From contig CP000474.1 in NCBI GenBank assembly GCA_000014925.1, positions 3,596,001-3,660,000 of the forward strand: a stretch of DNA of 64,000 nt, written 5' to 3'. Shown piece by piece: positions 59,165 through 64,000 of this stretch (position 1 is its first letter; each line of letters starts with the position of its first letter). Source of the DNA: Paenarthrobacter aurescens TC1. GTDB taxonomy: Bacteria > Actinomycetota > Actinomycetes > Actinomycetales > Micrococcaceae. The notes below the pieces were generated by a model. That model did not search any database and was not told the DNA's origin. It saw only the letters and a program-made list of their open reading frames with translations. The translations under genes were made by a program, and so were the position numbers.

Positions 59165-59181
59165 TCAGTTGGGTAAAAGTG

Positions 59182-60570
<1,389 letters not shown>

Positions 60571-60688
60571 TCATGGTTGCACCGAGGGAGGTGGGATCTC
60601 CATCCGAAGGCAATGTGACCCGGATCGCGGAGTTAACACAACTGTAGGAAATCGTTGAAAACTCAAGGAAACGGCAGATTAACAAAAA

Positions 60689-60701
60689 CTCACAATGTGA
60701 G
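60689..60701. promoter_or_regulatory. Palindrome CTCACA-A-TGTGAG upstream of gdhA
   Basis: A perfect 6-bp inverted repeat with one central base lies about 170 bp upstream of the gdhA start and 26 bp past the stop of the ArsR-family gene. No regulator is assigned. Confidence 0.35.
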
Positions 60702-60726
60702 AAGGATCACGTTAAGTCGAGTCCGA

Positions 60727-61287
60727 CTATCGCTTACGGCCGAACTTGGGAAGGTTGGGCAGGTTCGGGAGATTGGCCAGAAGATCAGCGGCCTTAGTGG
60801 CGGCCCGGCCTACGGTTCGGCCGATCTGCTGGGGAACAGTGTCATCCGATGCCAGATCCAGCGAGACGGGGTTTCCGCTCGCATGAACCTTGACGGCCTG
60901 GCCCACAGCGTCCGCCCGGGTAGCCGGGACCTCCGGAGCGGTATCGACGGCTGGAGCGGCGGAGGCGGCAGCGGGCGCCGTATCAGAAGGGGCCTCAGCA
61001 GGTGCGACGACGACGGGCGCCGGGGTGCCGACGTCGAACGTTTCCAGCCAGCTGGCGACGCCAGCGAGCGGCTTGGGATTCAGGGCGTAGAAACGCTTCT
61101 GGCCTTGGGCGCGCATGCTGACGAGATCAGCCTCACGGAGCACTTTCAAGTGCTTGGAGATGGTGGGCTGGCTCGCAGCCAGTTCTTCCACCAGTTCGCC
61201 TACAGCTTTATCCCCAGAGCGGAGGGAGACCAGGATGTCGCGCCTGGTTGCCTCAGCTATGACGGCAAATACGTCGTCAGTCACCAT
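60727..61287 (-). CDS. ArsR-family winged-helix regulator with Ala/Pro/Val-rich extension
   Basis: The 186-residue protein has an N-terminal ArsR-type winged helix (FAVIAEATRRDILVSLRSGD, then ELAASQPTISKHLKVLREADLV). No metal-binding Cys cluster is seen, so it is not an arsenic sensor. Residues 90-150 are low complexity, and the C-terminus ends in a basic LPNLPNLPKFGRKR repeat. The ATG at 61287 gives the conserved fold; the frame extends to 61323. Its target is unknown. Confidence 0.85.
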   Translation of the reverse strand: MVTDDVFAVIAEATRRDILVSLRSGDKAVGELVEELAASQPTISKHLKVLREADLVSMRAQGQKRFYALNPKPLAGVASWLETFDVGTPAPVVVAPAEAPSDTAPAAASAAPAVDTAPEVPATRADAVGQAVKVHASGNPVSLDLASDDTVPQQIGRTVGRAATKAADLLANLPNLPNLPKFGRKR

Positions 61288-61375
61288 GCCTCCCACCCTA
61301 GCGACATATACGCCGATTGGCATCCCTGTTTCGTGGCGCTACGGGTCCGGGAATTCAGTCGAACACACCGAAACG

Positions 61376-62602
61376 TCAGTCGAACCAGGGATCCAGGCCA
61401 TAGAGCGGGAAGATCTCCTTGCGGGTGGCAATAACGGTCCGGTCAACCTCGTCCGCGGGATTGTAGCCCACCTCCCAGGAGCGCCACCAGACGTCCACGT
61501 CATCGCTCATCGACTCCGGGGCCCACACGCCGTACGTTTCCTTCACGTAGCTCCGCCATGCTTCCGGCACGGGTGTTTTCAGCGGCACGGGCCGTTGCGT
61601 CACCATCCCGATCAGGTGGCTCCATGCACGCGGCACAACACCGGTGACGTCATAGCCGCCTCCGCCGGTAGCAATCCAGCGGTTATCGCAGTAGCGGGCG
61701 GCGAGGCCGGCGACGGCGGAAGCCGCCTCACGCTGTCCATCAACGCTGAGGTTGAGGTGCGTCAGGGGATCGTCCCGGTGGGAGTCGCAGCCGTGCTGGC
61801 TGACGATGACTTCGGGCTGGAACGCACCCACAAGCTGAGGGACCACCGCGTGGAAAGCCCGCAACCAGGCCGCGTCGCCAGTGAAGGCAGGCAGTGCCAC
61901 GTTGACCGCTGTTCCCGGGGCATCCGGCCCGCCGGTTTCATTGGCAAAGCCGGTCCCGGGGAAAAGGGTGAGACCCGTTTCGTGCAGGCTGATGGTCATG
62001 ACGCGGGGGTCGTTCCAGAAAATACTCTGCGTGCCGTCGCCGTGGTGGGCATCAACGTCGATGCTCACCACCCGTTGCACGCCGCCGTCGAGCAGCTTTT
62101 GGATTGCCAGCGCGACGTCGTTGTAGACGCAAAAGCCGCTGGCCCGCTCCCGTGCTGCATGGTGCATTCCGCCGCTGAAGTTCACGGCGCGGACGGCTTG
62201 GCCGGAAAGGATGGTTTCAGCCGCCAGCAGCGAGCCCCCGGCGAGGCGGGCGCTGGCCTCGTGCATTCCAGCAAAGGCGGGATCATCCTCGGTTCCCAGT
62301 CCGCGCTCCTCCTCGGGGGCTGAAGGGTCCGCACTGACGCGGCGCACGGCCTCCACATAGTCGCGGCTGTGCACGGAAAAAAGTTCGACGTCGGTAGCCA
62401 CCGTGGGTGCCTCGACGGCCACATGGTTGTGGTTAAACAGGCCGAGCGATTCAGCCAGCCGGGCTGTCAGTTCTAGCCGCTGCGGTGCCATGGGATGGCC
62501 CGGGCCAAAGTTGTAGGCAGTCATGGCTGGATCCCACACCACCGTCGTTGGCAGTGCGGACCGCGTAATGCTGGAAGCTGTTGTTCCAAGCCGTGAGTTC
62601 AT
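61376..62602 (-). CDS. acuC: Acetoin utilization protein AcuC / histone deacetylase family
   Basis: The 408-residue Zn-dependent deacetylase has NFSGGMHHAARERASGFCVYNDVA and the metal site IDVDAHHGDGTQ, with further Asp in SQHGCDSHRDDPL and the catalytic Tyr region GGGGYD. AcuC removes acetyl or other acyl groups from protein lysines, for example acetyl-CoA synthetase in Bacillus. No AcuA or AcsA gene is adjacent in this window. It is divergent from the TrkH gene. Confidence 0.93.
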   Translation of the reverse strand: MNSRLGTTASSITRSALPTTVVWDPAMTAYNFGPGHPMAPQRLELTARLAESLGLFNHNHVAVEAPTVATDVELFSVHSRDYVEAVRRVSADPSAPEEERGLGTEDDPAFAGMHEASARLAGGSLLAAETILSGQAVRAVNFSGGMHHAARERASGFCVYNDVALAIQKLLDGGVQRVVSIDVDAHHGDGTQSIFWNDPRVMTISLHETGLTLFPGTGFANETGGPDAPGTAVNVALPAFTGDAAWLRAFHAVVPQLVGAFQPEVIVSQHGCDSHRDDPLTHLNLSVDGQREAASAVAGLAARYCDNRWIATGGGGYDVTGVVPRAWSHLIGMVTQRPVPLKTPVPEAWRSYVKETYGVWAPESMSDDVDVWWRSWEVGYNPADEVDRTVIATRKEIFPLYGLDPWFD

Positions 62603-62704
62603 CCAGAACAGGCTACCTGAGCCCCGAGGAGCCTACCGCCCGGTTACGCCGCAGGAATAGTGGTTTACTACTCAGGAAAGCTTGTTCAACCGAGGAAGAG
62701 CGCC

Positions 62705-64000
62705 ATGTCTCAAAGCCAGTCGCGGTCCACGAGCCCGACCAACTGGCAACCCAACCAGCAGGAGCGGGAAGGTCTCTGGATCTTTACGCGCGTGCGCGAC
62801 TTCGTTGACAACATTGCCAACACCTCACCTGCCCGTCTGGCGTTGACCGTCTTTGCCGTGGTGATCCTGATTTTCACCGGGTTGTTGTCCCTGCCCGCCG
62901 CTTCCACGGCCGGCACAGTCACGCCCCTGCACCAGTCCATGTTCACGGCCGTCTCCGCAGTCTGTGTCACAGGACTGACAGTAGTTTCAACAGCCACGCA
63001 CTGGACCTTCTTTGGTCAGCTGGTCATCCTCGTGGGCATCTTCGTTGGCGGTCTCGGCACCCTGACCCTTGCTTCCTTGCTGGCCCTGATGGTCAGCAAA
63101 CGGCTGGGTGTGCGCGGCAAGCTCATCGCGCAGGAAGCCATGAACAACGCGGGCAGGCTCGGCGAGGTTGGTACGCTCCTGCGGATCGTCATCGTCACGT
63201 CGGTGGTCATTGAGGCAGCCCTGGCCCTGGCACTGATTCCACGCTTCATATTGCTCGGCGAAGACTTCTGGCAATCCGTATGGCACGGCGTCTTCTATGC
63301 GATTTCCTCGTTCAACAACGCCGGATTCACTCCACACTCAGATGGCATCGTTCCCTACGAGACCGACCTCTGGATCCTGATCCCCCTGATGCTGGGGGTT
63401 TTTCTGGGCAGCCTCGGCTTCCCTGTGGTGATGGTGCTCCAGCAGAACGGGCTCAACTGGAAAAAGTGGAACCTCCACACCAAGCTCACCATCCAGGTCT
63501 CCTTCATCCTGCTCGCAGCAGGCACGGTCCTGTGGGCCTTGATGGAGTGGGACAACGTGCGGACCATCGGCCACATGGATATGGGCGACAAAGTGATCCA
63601 TTCACTGTTCGCCTCAGTCATGACCCGCTCGGGCGGATTCAACCTGGTGGACCAAAACCACATGGAGTCCACCACCATGCTCCTCACCGACGCCCTCATG
63701 TTTGCCGGTGGCGGATCGGCGTCCACGGCAGGCGGCATCAAGGTGACCACCATCGCCGTCATGTTCCTGGCCATCATGGCTGAAGCCCGCGGCGACGCCG
63801 ACGTGAAGGTCTACGGGCGCACCATTCCACAAGGCACCATGCGCGTTGCCATCTCGGTGATCGTCGCAGGAGCCACCCTTGTGTCCGTGGCGGCATTCCT
63901 GCTGCTCTCCATCAGCGGCGCTTCCTTGGACCGCGTGCTCTTCGAATCCATCTCCGCCTTTGCCACCGTGGGACTGAGCACAAACCTCAGTGCCGAGCTG
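62705..64000 (+). CDS. TrkH/KtrB potassium uptake protein, 3' end outside window
   Basis: This K+ transporter subunit has 432 codons visible and runs off the right edge. Four pore-type repeats with filter Gly are present: SAVCVTGLT, SFNNAGFTP, MTRSGGFN and FATVGLSTN. The N-terminus is hydrophilic (QSQSRSTSPTNWQPNQQEREGL) before the first helix. It resembles KtrB, which pairs with a KtrA/TrkA RCK protein that may be the next gene. The gene starts ATG 62705 after GAAGAG. Confidence 0.92.
   Translation, partial: MSQSQSRSTSPTNWQPNQQEREGLWIFTRVRDFVDNIANTSPARLALTVFAVVILIFTGLLSLPAASTAGTVTPLHQSMFTAVSAVCVTGLTVVSTATHWTFFGQLVILVGIFVGGLGTLTLASLLALMVSKRLGVRGKLIAQEAMNNAGRLGEVGTLLRIVIVTSVVIEAALALALIPRFILLGEDFWQSVWHGVFYAISSFNNAGFTPHSDGIVPYETDLWILIPLMLGVFLGSLGFPVVMVLQQNGLNWKKWNLHTKLTIQVSFILLAAGTVLWALMEWDNVRTIGHMDMGDKVIHSLFASVMTRSGGFNLVDQNHMESTTMLLTDALMFAGGGSASTAGGIKVTTIAVMFLAIMAEARGDADVKVYGRTIPQGTMRVAISVIVAGATLVSVAAFLLLSISGASLDRVLFESISAFATVGLSTNLSAEL

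Overview
The window is a chromosomal segment of a high-GC actinobacterium. Gene content and order point to Micrococcales, most likely Arthrobacter or Paenarthrobacter: menaquinone genes, a System II cytochrome c biogenesis operon, Rex, a bS22/BldC-like pair and an IniB/dynamin locus. The species is inferred from gene content only. Several blocks parallel the Mycobacterium tuberculosis regions Rv0500A/B, Rv0525-Rv0529 and Rv0534c-Rv0548c.

Layout. 1-5260: a truncated metal-binding lipoprotein, a CPBP protease, a VOC protein and menB-menE-menA. 5277-6725: small membrane proteins. 6706-15996 (minus strand): a five-gene locus of truncated Hsp70, LuxR-type regulator, IniB-like repeat protein and two dynamin-like GTPases. 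16173-20969 (minus): histidine phosphatase, resA, ccdA, resB, ccsB. 21174-25818: yceI, two Pro/Gln-rich membrane proteins, rex, a glutaredoxin and a HAD phosphatase. 25817-28332: two 32-bp tandem arrays in opposite orientation around a DUF559 gene that is split by a 1257-bp IS3-family element. 28388-30418: bS22, a BldC-like protein and a DAHP synthase preceded by an aromatic-rich leader peptide and hairpins, i.e. an attenuator.

30465-56940 is a carbohydrate island. It holds two complete sugar ABC importers, a GH42 beta-galactosidase, a CE7-type esterase, a second alpha/beta hydrolase, two Gfo/Idh-DUF6807 fusions, an M24-fold protein lacking usual metal ligands, and an aldarate route (uronate dehydrogenase-like, enolase-superfamily dehydratase, KdgD, ketoglutarate-semialdehyde dehydrogenase). 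A LacI-family gene lies at its right end. Six near-identical palindromes resembling GAGAAAGCGTTTTCTC sit in front of the transcription units, suggesting one regulon that feeds plant-derived galactosides and uronates to 2-oxoglutarate.

56982-64000: an LldR-like regulator with two palindromic operators before L-lactate dehydrogenase, NADP-type glutamate dehydrogenase, an ArsR-family protein, AcuC and a truncated TrkH/KtrB potassium transporter. Perfect long hairpins mark most convergent gene ends. Five genes start 6 nt after a TAnnnT box and are probably leaderless. I saw no tRNA, rRNA or CRISPR array.
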